The position numbers were made by a program, and so were the translations under genes. From Ignavibacteriota bacterium (lineage in GTDB: Bacteria > Bacteroidota > Ignavibacteria > UBA10030), in contig PMML01000023.1 of the NCBI GenBank assembly GCA_003162695.1, positions 32,287 through 93,422 of the forward strand: DNA of 61,136 nt, given 5' to 3'. Below are positions 17,003 through 26,141 of this stretch, piece after piece; position 1 is the first letter of the stretch; every line of letters starts with the position of its first letter. The notes under the pieces were generated by a model. The model saw nothing but the letters and a program-made list of their open reading frames with translations, was not told the origin of the DNA and searched no databases.

Positions 17003-18853
17003 ATGTATAATTCAGCACACATTCGCAATATAGCCATTATCGCACATGTCGATCACGGCAAGACGACGCTTGTCGATTATATGCTCCGGCAGACCGGAAC
17101 ATTCCGTGCCAATCAGGATCTTGTAACACGCGTCATGGATTCCAACGATATCGAACGCGAGCGGGGCATTACCATTCTGGCAAAAAACACAGCTGTGTTT
17201 TATAAAAAACATTCGGACGGCGTTCTCTATAAAATCAATATTGTCGACACACCGGGTCACTCCGATTTTTCCGGTGAGGTCGAACGAACGCTTAAAATGG
17301 TTGACGGCGTTTTATTATTAGTCGATGCGGCTGAAGGTCCGCTGCCCGGAACGAAGTTTGTCCTGAAAAAATCTCTCGAACTCGATCTTCACCCAATTGT
17401 CATTATTAATAAAATCGACCGCAAGGATGCGCGTGCGCATGAAGTGCTGGATGAAGTTTTTGAACTTTTCCTGTCGCTTGGCGCCACCGACAAGCAGCTC
17501 GATTTTCCGACGATTTACTGTGTCGCCAAACAGGGCATAGCAAAACGCGAACTTGAAGATGAAAGCACAAATCTGGAGCCGCTGTTCGAAGCCATTCTTG
17601 CCAGAGTTCCGCCCCCTTCCGGCGATATTGCGGGTCCATTCCAGATGCTCGTGACAACGATTGATTACAACGATTATCTGGGTCGTTTGGGTATCGGACG
17701 CATTTCGCGCGGGATCATCAAGATGGGTTCCCCGATGAAAATCGTACACCGGGACGGCGTTGTTGACGACGCACGCGTTACAAAAATTTATACGTTTCAG
17801 GGATTGAAGCGGATGGAGGTCGAAGAGGCCGTTACAGGCGATATCATAGCTCTTGCCGGTATGGAAGATGTCGATATCGGCGAGACGATTGCCGATGCCG
17901 CGGATCCGGCGCCGATGGCGTTCGTTTCCATTGAGGAGCCGACACTGTCAATGAATTTTGTCGTCAACAATTCCCCCTTTGCCGGATTGGAAGGTAAATA
18001 CGTTACAACCCGTCATCTGGGCGAACGCCTGACGAAGGAGCTTCGCTCCAATGTCAGCCTGCGTGTAGAACTGACCGACTCTCCGGATGTGTTCAAGGTC
18101 AGCGGCCGCGGCGAACTGCACCTCGGTGTTTTGATCGAAACCATGCGGAGGGAAGGATACGAGTTTCAGGTGTCGCGGCCGGAAGTCATATTGAAACGTA
18201 TAGCCGATGTGACCTGCGAACCGGTCGAACAGGTGATTATCGATGTGCCGGATGAATTCGTCGGCGTGGTAATGGAAAACATCGGCCAGCGCAAAGGCGC
18301 TTTAAAAAGTATGATTCAGAACATGGGCAATACACGTCTTGAATTTCTGGTTCCTGCACGCGGGCTCATCGGTTTCCGTTCGGAGTTTATGACGCAGACC
18401 AAAGGTACCGGCATTCTGCATCATAATTTCCATGGGTACGAACCGTATAAAGGAGATCTCAGTACGCGGTCGCGCGGTGCGCTTATTGCGCTGGAAGACG
18501 GCATGTCGGTCGCTTACGGAATGTGGAAGCTGCAGGAAAGAAGCACGTTCTTTATCGAACCGGGAGTTCACGTGTATGCGGGCATGATTGTCGGCGAAAA
18601 TTCGCGGGAGTACGATATGGTGGTCAATGTATGCAAATCCAAGCAGCTGACCAATATGCGCGCTTCCGGATCGGATGAAGCAGTACGGCTGGAACCGCCG
18701 AGAGTTCTTACGCTCGAACAGGCGACGGAATGGATCTCCGACGACGAGCTTGTTGAAGTGACACCGAAATCGATACGCCTTAGAAAAAGATATCTCGATC
18801 ATAACGACCGCAACCGCATGTCAAAGAAAAAAGTGGAAGCGATAGAAGAATAG
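17003..18853 (+). CDS. typA: ribosome-associated GTPase TypA/BipA
   Basis: Translational GTPase that binds the 70S ribosome and helps 50S assembly and stress growth. The GTPase motifs are AHVDHGKT, DTPGHSDF and NKIDRKDA near the N-terminus. The elongation-factor beta-barrel, domain III and V regions follow, with the TypA-specific C-terminal part (RGALIALEDGMSVAYGMWKLQERS). Length 616 aa is typical. AGAGGG precedes the ATG. It is monocistronic, preceded by tandem terminators and followed by a 341-base gap. Confidence 0.97.
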   Translation: MYNSAHIRNIAIIAHVDHGKTTLVDYMLRQTGTFRANQDLVTRVMDSNDIERERGITILAKNTAVFYKKHSDGVLYKINIVDTPGHSDFSGEVERTLKMVDGVLLLVDAAEGPLPGTKFVLKKSLELDLHPIVIINKIDRKDARAHEVLDEVFELFLSLGATDKQLDFPTIYCVAKQGIAKRELEDESTNLEPLFEAILARVPPPSGDIAGPFQMLVTTIDYNDYLGRLGIGRISRGIIKMGSPMKIVHRDGVVDDARVTKIYTFQGLKRMEVEEAVTGDIIALAGMEDVDIGETIADAADPAPMAFVSIEEPTLSMNFVVNNSPFAGLEGKYVTTRHLGERLTKELRSNVSLRVELTDSPDVFKVSGRGELHLGVLIETMRREGYEFQVSRPEVILKRIADVTCEPVEQVIIDVPDEFVGVVMENIGQRKGALKSMIQNMGNTRLEFLVPARGLIGFRSEFMTQTKGTGILHHNFHGYEPYKGDLSTRSRGALIALEDGMSVAYGMWKLQERSTFFIEPGVHVYAGMIVGENSREYDMVVNVCKSKQLTNMRASGSDEAVRLEPPRVLTLEQATEWISDDELVEVTPKSIRLRKRYLDHNDRNRMSKKKVEAIEE

Positions 18854-19194
18854 CAAAACGTATTCAGATTATTTTTCCAGACTGAAAGTATAAATCGTTC
18901 TGAATCCCATTTGTATTGCTTTCGCCGGGAATTTTCAGATTCGTTTTCTATCGAAAACGAAAACACTCCTGGCACAGAGGGAATCCAAAGTCAACGACGG
19001 CTGCAGATCTTCCTATCCTTGTTTATAACATTCTACATTTTCAATTCTTCATTCTGAATTCTTCAATCTGAATTCTGCAGTGGAACCATCCTTTTTATGC
19101 CGCTGTTGTTCCTTTAGAACACACAAAAGTGGAAGTCTCTTGAGTTCATTTTGCAAATTCTCGAATTCAAATTATCATCTGAGGGAAAACAGCC
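18854..19194. other. intergenic region with heptad array
   Basis: No gene seen. TTCAG and CTGAA around 18875-18896 could form a weak hairpin after typA. The region also holds the heptanucleotide array at 19029-19077, and GAGGG upstream of the acs start. Confidence 0.45.
19029..19077. repeat. degenerate heptanucleotide tandem array (7 units)
   Basis: Seven consecutive 7-base units: CATTCTA, CATTTTC, AATTCTT, CATTCTG, AATTCTT, CAATCTG, AATTCTG. The period holds throughout while the sequence drifts. Similar 7-base arrays of unrelated sequence lie at four other intergenic sites in this window. Confidence 0.75.
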
Positions 19195-21087
19195 ATGGCA
19201 AACAAAACACTGAAAGGCGAAATATTTTATCCATCGGATGAAGTGCTGGCTTCGGCGCGCGTTCGGGACTGGGAAAAAATCCGGTCGGAAGCTGAGCACG
19301 ACCTGCAGGGTTTTTGGGCAAAGGAAGCAGCCGAGCTGCACTGGTTTGCGCCGTGGGAAAAAGTCTTAGATGATTCTAAGAAGCCGTTTTATCAATGGTT
19401 TACAGGCGGCAAGACCAACATCGCTTACAATTGCCTTGACCGCCATATAAAAACAGCGCACCGGAATAAACTTGCATTAATGTGGGAAGGTGAAAAGGGA
19501 GAATTTCAGTCGTTCTCCTACTATGCTTTATGGCGCGAGACATGCAAGTTTGCCAATGTGCTGCGGAGTCTTGGAGTGCAAAAAGGGGACCGCGTGACGC
19601 TGTACATGGGACGCATCCCGGAACTGGTCATCGGCATGCTTGCCTGTGCAAGAATCGGTGCGGTTCATTCGGTTGTTTACGGCGGGTTTACAGTCGAGGC
19701 GCTGCACGAACGGCTGGAGGACAGTCAATCAAAAGTGCTTATCGTTGCAGACGGTGCATACCAGCGCGGGAAAACCGTTCCGCTTAAATCCATTGCCGAC
19801 GATGCGCTTCAGCGCGCCGCAACAGTCGAAAGCGTGCTCGTTGTCAAACGCACCGGCGAACCGGTTCCCATGGAACCGGGACGCGACATGTGGCTTCACG
19901 AATTGATGAACCTGCCGATTGCCAACAACCAATCCAGTGTAGAAATTGTCGATGCGGAAGACCCGCTTTTTCTTTTGTACACATCAGGCACAACCGGCCG
20001 GCCGAAAGCCATTCTTCATACGCACGGCGGATATATGGTGGGGACGTATTCCACATTTAAATATGTCTTCGATATTCAGGAAGAGGACCGCTACTGGTGC
20101 GCAGCAGATCCGGGCTGGATTACCGGGCACAGCTATATCGTTTACGGTCCGCTGTTGAACGGTGCGACATCGTTTATGTACGAAGGCGCGCCGACATTTC
20201 CGTTCCCCAACCGCTGGTGGCAGATGATCGAGCGGTATGGAATTAATATTTTATATACAGCCCCGACGGCGATCCGCGGATTGATGCGTTTCGGCGAAGC
20301 ATGGCCGAACCGTCACGATCTTTCATCGCTCCGCTTGCTCGGGTCCGTCGGAGAACCGATTAATCCGGAGGCGTGGAAATGGTATCACCGTGTCATCGGC
20401 AAAGGACGGTGTCCGATTATGGATACATGGTGGCAGACTGAGACTGGCATGTTTATGGTAACGCCGGCGCCGGCTGTTCCGCTGAAACCGGGATCCGGTA
20501 CGCGACCGTTTCCGGGGGTGGAAATGGATATACTGAACGAAGATGGAAAACCGGTTGCAGCGAATGAAGAGGGATATTTAGTTATTAAGACGCCGTGGCC
20601 GGCAATGATGCGAACGATTTACAATGACCCGGACAGATATGTCAGTCAATACTGGAGCAAATTTCCGGGATATTATTTGACAGGCGATTCCGCGCGCCGA
20701 GATGAGGACGGGTACTATTGGATTATCGGACGCGTAGACGATGTGATTAAAGTCTCCGGCTACCGTCTGGGAACGGCGGAAATCGAAAGTGCGTTAGTCA
20801 GCCATCCTGCTGTTGCAGAAGCCGCGGCAATCGGACTTCCGCACGAGATCAAAGGGAATGCCATACACACGTACGTTATACTCAAAGCGGGTATAGAGAA
20901 GACCGAAAAATTATTGGAAGAACTGCGCGCGCATGTTTCACACGAGATGGGACCCATTGCAAAACCCGAGCAGATTACATTTGTCGATTCGCTTCCCAAA
21001 ACGCGAAGCGGAAAAATCATGCGCCGCGTACTCAAAGCGCGGGCGCTGGGCCAGGAGCCGAAAGACATCATGACGCTGGAAGACTAA
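19195..21087 (+). CDS. acs: acetyl-CoA synthetase (AMP-forming)
   Basis: Activates acetate to acetyl-CoA through acetyl-AMP. The 630-aa protein has the adenylation-family motif YTSGTTGRPK, the DTWWQTETG segment with the tryptophan that keeps the acyl pocket small, and GYYLTGDSARRDEDGYYWIIGRVDD. The catalytic lysine lies in PKTRSGKIMRRV (Lys607), the residue controlled by reversible acetylation in homologues. Length and motifs fit Acs rather than propionyl-CoA ligase. GAGGG lies upstream of the ATG. It appears monocistronic, between two heptad arrays. I see no acetyltransferase or deacetylase gene nearby. Confidence 0.95.
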   Translation: MANKTLKGEIFYPSDEVLASARVRDWEKIRSEAEHDLQGFWAKEAAELHWFAPWEKVLDDSKKPFYQWFTGGKTNIAYNCLDRHIKTAHRNKLALMWEGEKGEFQSFSYYALWRETCKFANVLRSLGVQKGDRVTLYMGRIPELVIGMLACARIGAVHSVVYGGFTVEALHERLEDSQSKVLIVADGAYQRGKTVPLKSIADDALQRAATVESVLVVKRTGEPVPMEPGRDMWLHELMNLPIANNQSSVEIVDAEDPLFLLYTSGTTGRPKAILHTHGGYMVGTYSTFKYVFDIQEEDRYWCAADPGWITGHSYIVYGPLLNGATSFMYEGAPTFPFPNRWWQMIERYGINILYTAPTAIRGLMRFGEAWPNRHDLSSLRLLGSVGEPINPEAWKWYHRVIGKGRCPIMDTWWQTETGMFMVTPAPAVPLKPGSGTRPFPGVEMDILNEDGKPVAANEEGYLVIKTPWPAMMRTIYNDPDRYVSQYWSKFPGYYLTGDSARRDEDGYYWIIGRVDDVIKVSGYRLGTAEIESALVSHPAVAEAAAIGLPHEIKGNAIHTYVILKAGIEKTEKLLEELRAHVSHEMGPIAKPEQITFVDSLPKTRSGKIMRRVLKARALGQEPKDIMTLED

Positions 21088-21090
21088 AAG

Positions 21091-21125
21091 ATGGTTAAAA
21101 GTAAATGGCAAATGGTAAATGGTAG
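21091..21125. repeat. heptanucleotide tandem array, left of RHS remnant (5 units)
   Basis: Units ATGGTTA, AAAGTAA, ATGGCAA, ATGGTAA, ATGGTAG start three bases after the acs stop. The same heptamer type appears inverted at 21901-21928, so the two arrays bracket the RHS pseudogene. Confidence 0.75.
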
Positions 21126-21195
21126 CCGGAGGCCTGAGAATGTTATTACGCGTCAGCGTAATTCAATTTAGAGAACAGCAAATATATAATTGGTC

Positions 21196-21874
21196 GACAC
21201 CTTGAAAAGGTGGCATCAGAAATGTATCGTATTTTCAGTAGAGGATTTTATTGGGACTTGCTCCGAGTCCCACAGCATCTACCATGAACCTCAACCGGTT
21301 GGCTTTATCATGCATATATTTCGATGTTCCTTCGTCGGGATCTACCTTCTGTGTCATACGACCCAGAAAATCATACGTGTATTTGGTAACAAAGCCGTTG
21401 GGAGAGACGACGCTGTCGGGCTGACCCAGCATGGTATATCTCGATCGTGTTCTGACCGTATCTGTTCCGCAATAGTTATACGATTCAAGAACACGGCCGA
21501 GCCTGTCGGTGCATTTTCTTGAGGCTGTTTGCGGATTGATGCTCGTTGTATATTGCCGTGTTCTCCGCATACGTGCAAACCTGATTACCGCCTGATAGAG
21601 CCTGGCCGTAGGTATGGGTGATATATTCATTGGACGATGTACAACCGACAGGTTTTACAGTAATGACACGGGAAAGAGGGTTCAACTCGTAGAGAGTTTC
21701 CGTATATGGATTTGCTCCGCAGCGGCTAACGGCATGTGATGCATAGGAAGCATCATACGTGCGGCTTGTATTCCATGAATACGTCCGCCATGAATGATAT
21801 TGTCTGCCTGATGCGTCGTATTCAAGCGCGGAAATAAGATCATTTGCAACATCCCATGCATGGGACTGAAGCGT
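21196..21874 (-). pseudogene. RHS/YD-repeat protein remnant
   Basis: The minus strand carries a broken piece of a large RHS-repeat protein. Reading begins directly after a stop at 21875 with SHAWDVANDLISALEYDASG, typical of RHS cores. It runs in one frame to about 21560, then continues in another frame with YD-type repeats (TDRLGRVLESYNY, KYTYDFLGRMTQKVDPDEGT, NRLRFMVDAVGLGASPNKILY). An in-frame TGA at 21235 follows, with KYD right after it, so it stands where these repeats usually have a tryptophan. It is therefore truncated at both ends, frameshifted and carries a nonsense codon. RHS proteins are toxin carriers or surface repeats, commonly lost and rearranged. Confidence 0.85.
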
Positions 21875-21900
21875 TCATTTTAAAATACACTAAATTACAA

Positions 21901-21928
21901 CTATTTACCATTTACTCTTTACCGTTAT
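21901..21928. repeat. heptanucleotide tandem array, right of RHS remnant (4 units)
   Basis: Units CTATTTA, CCATTTA, CTCTTTA, CCGTTAT. The reverse complement (TAAATGG-type) matches the array at 21091-21125, so the two form diverged inverted repeats around the RHS remnant. Confidence 0.7.
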
Positions 21929-22017
21929 TTTAATAGCTTATACTCACCCTGATCGTTGCAGGAATTCTGCCGTGATCGGGGTAAAGTGTTTTCATTTATA
22001 TCAAAGAATGTGTCGGT

Positions 22018-25000
22018 GTGGATAGAATAAAAAGCATACTCACCGAGAGCGAACCGTTCCAGTCGTTGTTCCGTGCGCTGCATGGCGTAACGACATCGCA
22101 GCCGATAACTGTTGCCGGCATCAGCGGTTCGCTGCTCGCATTTGCAGCGGCAGGTGTTTTTGAACAGCACGGCAGGCAGACGGTTCTTCTTGTTCCGGAC
22201 AAAGACCGGGCGGAACAGCTGCGTGACGACTGCTCAATACTTCTCGGTGAACGCATGGTTCATCTCTACGCATCCACTCAGGCGCATCGTTCGGTTCAAT
22301 TGGATATTTCCGCTCCGATTGCACAGGTGGAAGCGCTGCGCGCACTCTCGCGAAAAGAAACGATTCTTCTTATTGCATCAGTCGAAGCACTGACCGGAAA
22401 AATTCCGCCGCTGAAAGATTTTTCCTCCCGCACAATCGATATCGCAGCAGGTCATGACTATCCGTTTGAAGAACTGCTTGAACGTCTTGCAAAACTTGGT
22501 TTTGAGAAAAAGGACTTTGTCGAAGAGTACGGCGATTATGCACTCCGCGGAGGTATTATCGATATTTTTCCTTTTATCGGAGAACATCCGCTCCGTTTTG
22601 AGTTCTGGGGAAACACCGTCGAATCGATAAGGGAATTCGATGCGGTCTCCCAGCGTTCGATTCGGGAATTGCAGTCTGCAAGCATCGTCGCCGATCTTCA
22701 TGCAGGTCAATTTAAAGACGAAACCGCTGAAACGGGCGGCAGCCCCGATGCACTGCAGAATCCGCAGGCATCGCTGTTCGATTACCTTCAAACGGATGCT
22801 TTGTTCATAATCGAAGAACCCGATTTCTGCCGAAAAGAAGCGGAAGAGTTGAATGACGAAGGAATCCGCGATCTCCTCGGATGGGACGATATCGAAAAAC
22901 ACATGCAGCATTTTCCATGCATTATCCATTCGCAAATCAGCGTCCCCGCTCAGGATACGACGATAAATTTCAATTCTACTCCGCAGCCGCCAACTGCCGG
23001 AAGCGTTAAACGGCTTATCGAACATATCCGGTCATTCGAAGAAAAAAAATATTCCGTTTATCTTGACTGCGATTCGAAAGATGAAAGCACGCGGCTTTCC
23101 GAACTGCTCGAAGAAGAGCTGACCTCTCCTGATAGCGAGCCCGGCACAGCAATGCGCGATTGGGAAAATGCAGTGCAGGCTGATGCGTATTTACCGGCGT
23201 ATCAATTCGTTACGGAAGGATTGCATTCCGGTTTTGTTTTCCATTCTGCACGGATTGTCGTTTTTACGGAACATGAAATTTTCGGCAGGTTAAAGAGACG
23301 CGGGACATCGAAAAGAAAAAAATTCAAAGGCATATCGCAGAAGGAACTCCAGCAGCTACGCCGCGGGGACTTCGTGGTTCATCAGGATTACGGCATCGGA
23401 AAATTTGCCGGGCTCCAAAAAATATCGGTCCGCGGCGTCGAAACTGAGGTTATGAAGCTTCTCTATGAAGGGACGGATTCCCTGTATGTTAATCTGAACT
23501 TTATCAACCGTGTTCAGAAATATTCCTCCCAGGAGGGACATACTCCGAAATTAAGCCGCATCGGAGGGCCTGAATGGGAACGGCTGAAAAACCGTGCAAG
23601 GAAGAAAATCAAGGATATTGCACGCGACCTGATTAAGCTTTACGCGCGCCGCAAGCATGAAGAAGGATTTGCCTTCGCACCGGATGTCCACTGGCAGAAG
23701 GAGATGGAAGCTTCATTTATGTACGAAGACACGCCGGATCAGGCGAAGGCGACGACCGACGTGAAGCACGATATGGAAGATTCTTCGCCGATGGACCGTC
23801 TGATTTGCGGCGATGTCGGGTTCGGAAAAACCGAAGTCGCCGTACGTGCTGCATTCAAGGCCGTAATGAACGGCAAACAGGCCGCGGTGCTGGTGCCGAC
23901 AACGATATTGGCGCAGCAGCATTACCAGACTTTTTCCGATCGTGTCGGACGATATTCCGTCCGGGTGGATTGCCTCAATCGATTCCGGACAAAAAAGGAG
24001 CAGTCGGAAATTCTGGAAGCGTTGAAAAACGGCAGTATCGACATCATCATCGGCACTCACCGGCTGCTGTCGAAGGACGTCGCCTTTAAAAATATCGGCC
24101 TGCTGGTCATCGATGAAGAACACCGTTTCGGCGTCGGCGCCAAGGAAAAACTTCGCCAGATGCGCGCGACCGTAGATACGCTGACACTGACGGCAACACC
24201 TATTCCCCGCACGCTTCAATTCTCACTTATGGGAGCACGCGACCTTTCGCTTATTACGACACCGCCGCGCAACCGCCTTCCCATTCATACGGAAATCGCG
24301 GAATTTAATGTTCAGCTGATGCGCGAAGCAATTATGAAGGAACTGCACCGGGGCGGTCAGGTTTACTTCGTACATGACCGGATACAAAATATCGATATCA
24401 TTCAAAGCGTGCTGCAGGAGAATATTCCGAAAGCCCGGTTCCATATCGCGCATGGACAGATGAAAGGACATGAACTCGAAAAAGCGATGCTCGATTTTCT
24501 GGAAAAAAAATTCGATGTACTGCTGTGCACAAAAATTATCGAATCCGGCATCGACATCCCGAGCGTCAACACCATTATTATTAACCGTGCCGACCGTTTC
24601 GGCATGGCGGAATTGTATCAGCTGCGCGGCCGCGTCGGGAGATCCAACATTCAGGCATACGCCTATCTTTTAACGCCGCCGCTTTCCAGTCTCCCGCGTC
24701 CGACACTCCGCCGTCTGCAGGCGATTCAGGAATTTACGGAGCTCGGTTCGGGATTCAATCTGGCCATGCGCGATCTTGAAATTCGCGGAGCCGGTAATTT
24801 GCTCGGGGGAGAACAGTCGGGATTTATACTGGAGATGGGATTTGAAATGTACCAGCGAGTTGTGGAAGATGCCGTGCGGGAACTGAAAGAGGAAGAATTC
24901 TCTGATTTGATCGATACGACGCAGAGGGAACATCCGCTCAAAAAAACCGAATCCGTGGTCGAGACGGATTGCGAGGCATTGATACCGGAGTTGTATGTGG

Positions 25001-25428
25001 AATCGGATGCGGAACGTCTCGATATCTACCGCCGTCTCTACCGGTTCGAGTCCCTGAGCGACTGCACGGCGATGCGTCAGGAACTCACGGACCGCTTTGG
25101 AGAATATCCGGAGGAAGTAGAGCATCTCTTTTGTTTGATAGAATTGAAAATTCTCGCTTCTTCCATGCACGTGACAAAAGTCGAACTTTTGCAATCGACG
25201 CTTAAATTGTTTTTCCCGCCGCCTGAAGAAAAATCATTTTATGAAGGGGATCTTGCACCATTCCAGCGTTATGCGCGCCGCATGCAGGAAGCTAAAGCCA
25301 TACCTTCCCGGTTAAAGCAGGAAGGGAAACAAATGTTTCTCGAACTCCGGCTGCCGAAAACGGAAAACGAAAAAGACCGTCTTGCACGAGTTCGTCAGTA
25401 TCTTGATTTTTTGAACCTCCCCGAATAG
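22018..25428 (+). CDS. mfd: transcription-repair coupling factor
   Basis: Removes stalled RNA polymerase from damaged DNA and recruits UvrA. The 1136-aa protein shows the UvrB-like N-terminal region (about 1-400) and the RNA-polymerase interaction domain (GDFVVHQDYGIGKFAGL, near 450). The RecG-like translocase follows, with Walker A GDVGFGKTE (about 598-606), DEEH (near 699) and motif VI region QLRGRVGRS. The C-terminal TRCF domain (YVESDAERLDIYRRL) is present. The reading frame begins with GTG at 22018, with no clear ribosome site. Length is normal. It lies beyond the RHS remnant and is probably transcribed alone. Confidence 0.95.
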   Translation: MDRIKSILTESEPFQSLFRALHGVTTSQPITVAGISGSLLAFAAAGVFEQHGRQTVLLVPDKDRAEQLRDDCSILLGERMVHLYASTQAHRSVQLDISAPIAQVEALRALSRKETILLIASVEALTGKIPPLKDFSSRTIDIAAGHDYPFEELLERLAKLGFEKKDFVEEYGDYALRGGIIDIFPFIGEHPLRFEFWGNTVESIREFDAVSQRSIRELQSASIVADLHAGQFKDETAETGGSPDALQNPQASLFDYLQTDALFIIEEPDFCRKEAEELNDEGIRDLLGWDDIEKHMQHFPCIIHSQISVPAQDTTINFNSTPQPPTAGSVKRLIEHIRSFEEKKYSVYLDCDSKDESTRLSELLEEELTSPDSEPGTAMRDWENAVQADAYLPAYQFVTEGLHSGFVFHSARIVVFTEHEIFGRLKRRGTSKRKKFKGISQKELQQLRRGDFVVHQDYGIGKFAGLQKISVRGVETEVMKLLYEGTDSLYVNLNFINRVQKYSSQEGHTPKLSRIGGPEWERLKNRARKKIKDIARDLIKLYARRKHEEGFAFAPDVHWQKEMEASFMYEDTPDQAKATTDVKHDMEDSSPMDRLICGDVGFGKTEVAVRAAFKAVMNGKQAAVLVPTTILAQQHYQTFSDRVGRYSVRVDCLNRFRTKKEQSEILEALKNGSIDIIIGTHRLLSKDVAFKNIGLLVIDEEHRFGVGAKEKLRQMRATVDTLTLTATPIPRTLQFSLMGARDLSLITTPPRNRLPIHTEIAEFNVQLMREAIMKELHRGGQVYFVHDRIQNIDIIQSVLQENIPKARFHIAHGQMKGHELEKAMLDFLEKKFDVLLCTKIIESGIDIPSVNTIIINRADRFGMAELYQLRGRVGRSNIQAYAYLLTPPLSSLPRPTLRRLQAIQEFTELGSGFNLAMRDLEIRGAGNLLGGEQSGFILEMGFEMYQRVVEDAVRELKEEEFSDLIDTTQREHPLKKTESVVETDCEALIPELYVESDAERLDIYRRLYRFESLSDCTAMRQELTDRFGEYPEEVEHLFCLIELKILASSMHVTKVELLQSTLKLFFPPPEEKSFYEGDLAPFQRYARRMQEAKAIPSRLKQEGKQMFLELRLPKTENEKDRLARVRQYLDFLNLPE

Positions 25429-25491
25429 CCCGTTTCACTCGATTGTCTTTATAATTTGTTAGACAAACTGAATAAAAAACCTTATTAATGC

Positions 25492-25521
25492 TTGACTTTA
25501 CGAATATATGCCTTATATTAT
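25492..25521 (+). promoter_or_regulatory. sigma-70-type promoter of glnB
   Basis: TTGACT at 25492 and TATATT at 25514 are 16 bases apart (TATTAT at 25516 gives 18). An imperfect palindrome CCTTATATTATAAGG covers the -10 and could bind a repressor. The glnB start lies about 60 bases downstream. Confidence 0.6.
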
Positions 25522-25579
25522 AAGGTGTAGTCAATTATACACGGTAATTATTAAGCTATCATCGAACGGCGGACTTACT

Positions 25580-25918
25580 ATGAAACAAATTGAAGCGGTT
25601 ATACGACCCCATAAACTCGATGCTGTGCGTGAAGCACTCATCGACAACGGAATCACCGGCATGACCATTGAAGAAGTTCGGGGGTTCGGGCGGCAAAAGG
25701 GGCATAAGCTGATGTACCGGGGATCCGAATATCATGTCGATTTTATGCCGAAAATAAAATTAGTCATGGTTGTTGTCGATTCGCTTGTGGATCGCATCGT
25801 TTCGACCATCACACAAACGGCGAAAACCGGAACGATCGGCGACGGAAAGATTTTTATTACACCCGTTGAGGAAGTAGTTCGGGTACGAACCGAAGAATCC
25901 GGAGAGTGTGCTCTTTAA
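25580..25918 (+). CDS. glnB: nitrogen regulatory protein P-II
   Basis: Trimeric cytosolic signal protein that reads 2-oxoglutarate, ATP/ADP and often glutamine. The 112-aa product starts at ATG 25580 (MKQIEAVIRPHKLD). It keeps the T-loop with the uridylylation tyrosine in GSEYHVDFMPK (equivalent to Tyr51) and the C-terminal GKIFITPVEEVVRVRT. The internal frame extension to 25508 is not needed. It is monocistronic and not next to amtB, so an ammonium-channel role is less likely than control of glutamine synthetase or other enzymes. glnA lies 2 kb away on the other strand. Confidence 0.95.
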   Translation: MKQIEAVIRPHKLDAVREALIDNGITGMTIEEVRGFGRQKGHKLMYRGSEYHVDFMPKIKLVMVVVDSLVDRIVSTITQTAKTGTIGDGKIFITPVEEVVRVRTEESGECAL

Positions 25919-25954
25919 GGAAAAGTCTATACGATTCCCCCACGCGCTAACGCT

Positions 25955-26005
25955 GAAGCCCATATTCGACTCAACCCTTCCCACCTCAAACAGAATATGG
26001 GCTTC
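25955..26005. repeat. inverted repeat after glnB
   Basis: A perfect 13-base stem: GAAGCCCATATTC (25955-25967) and GAATATGGGCTTC (25993-26005). It may act as a terminator for glnB or the facing transporter gene, but it lacks a T-run. Its right arm is part of the direct repeat at 25986-26014. Confidence 0.7.
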
Positions 26006-26014
26006 GCATTTGTA
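25986..26014. repeat. 29-base direct repeat, copy 1
   Basis: A 29-base sequence beginning TCAAACAGAATATGGG, identical to 26097-26125, with 82 bases between the copies. Confidence 0.85.
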
Positions 26015-26096
26015 CTCTGCGAATATTCCACAAATTACTATGAATGAAGTATAGAAACATGTTTTCACATGTTACATTGATATGCTACGCGACCCG

Positions 26097-26125
26097 TCAA
26101 ACAGAATATGGGCTTCGCATTTGTA
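26097..26125. repeat. 29-base direct repeat, copy 2
   Basis: Second identical copy, ending 16 bases before the end of the transporter gene. With the inverted partial copy at 25955-25967 it makes three related segments in one intergenic region. Confidence 0.85.
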
Positions 26126-26141
26126 ATCGTCTTGATAACAA

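Noticed and set aside
25955-26125. CRISPR array
   Set aside because: Only two direct copies with an 82-base spacer and one inverted partial copy, and no cas genes.
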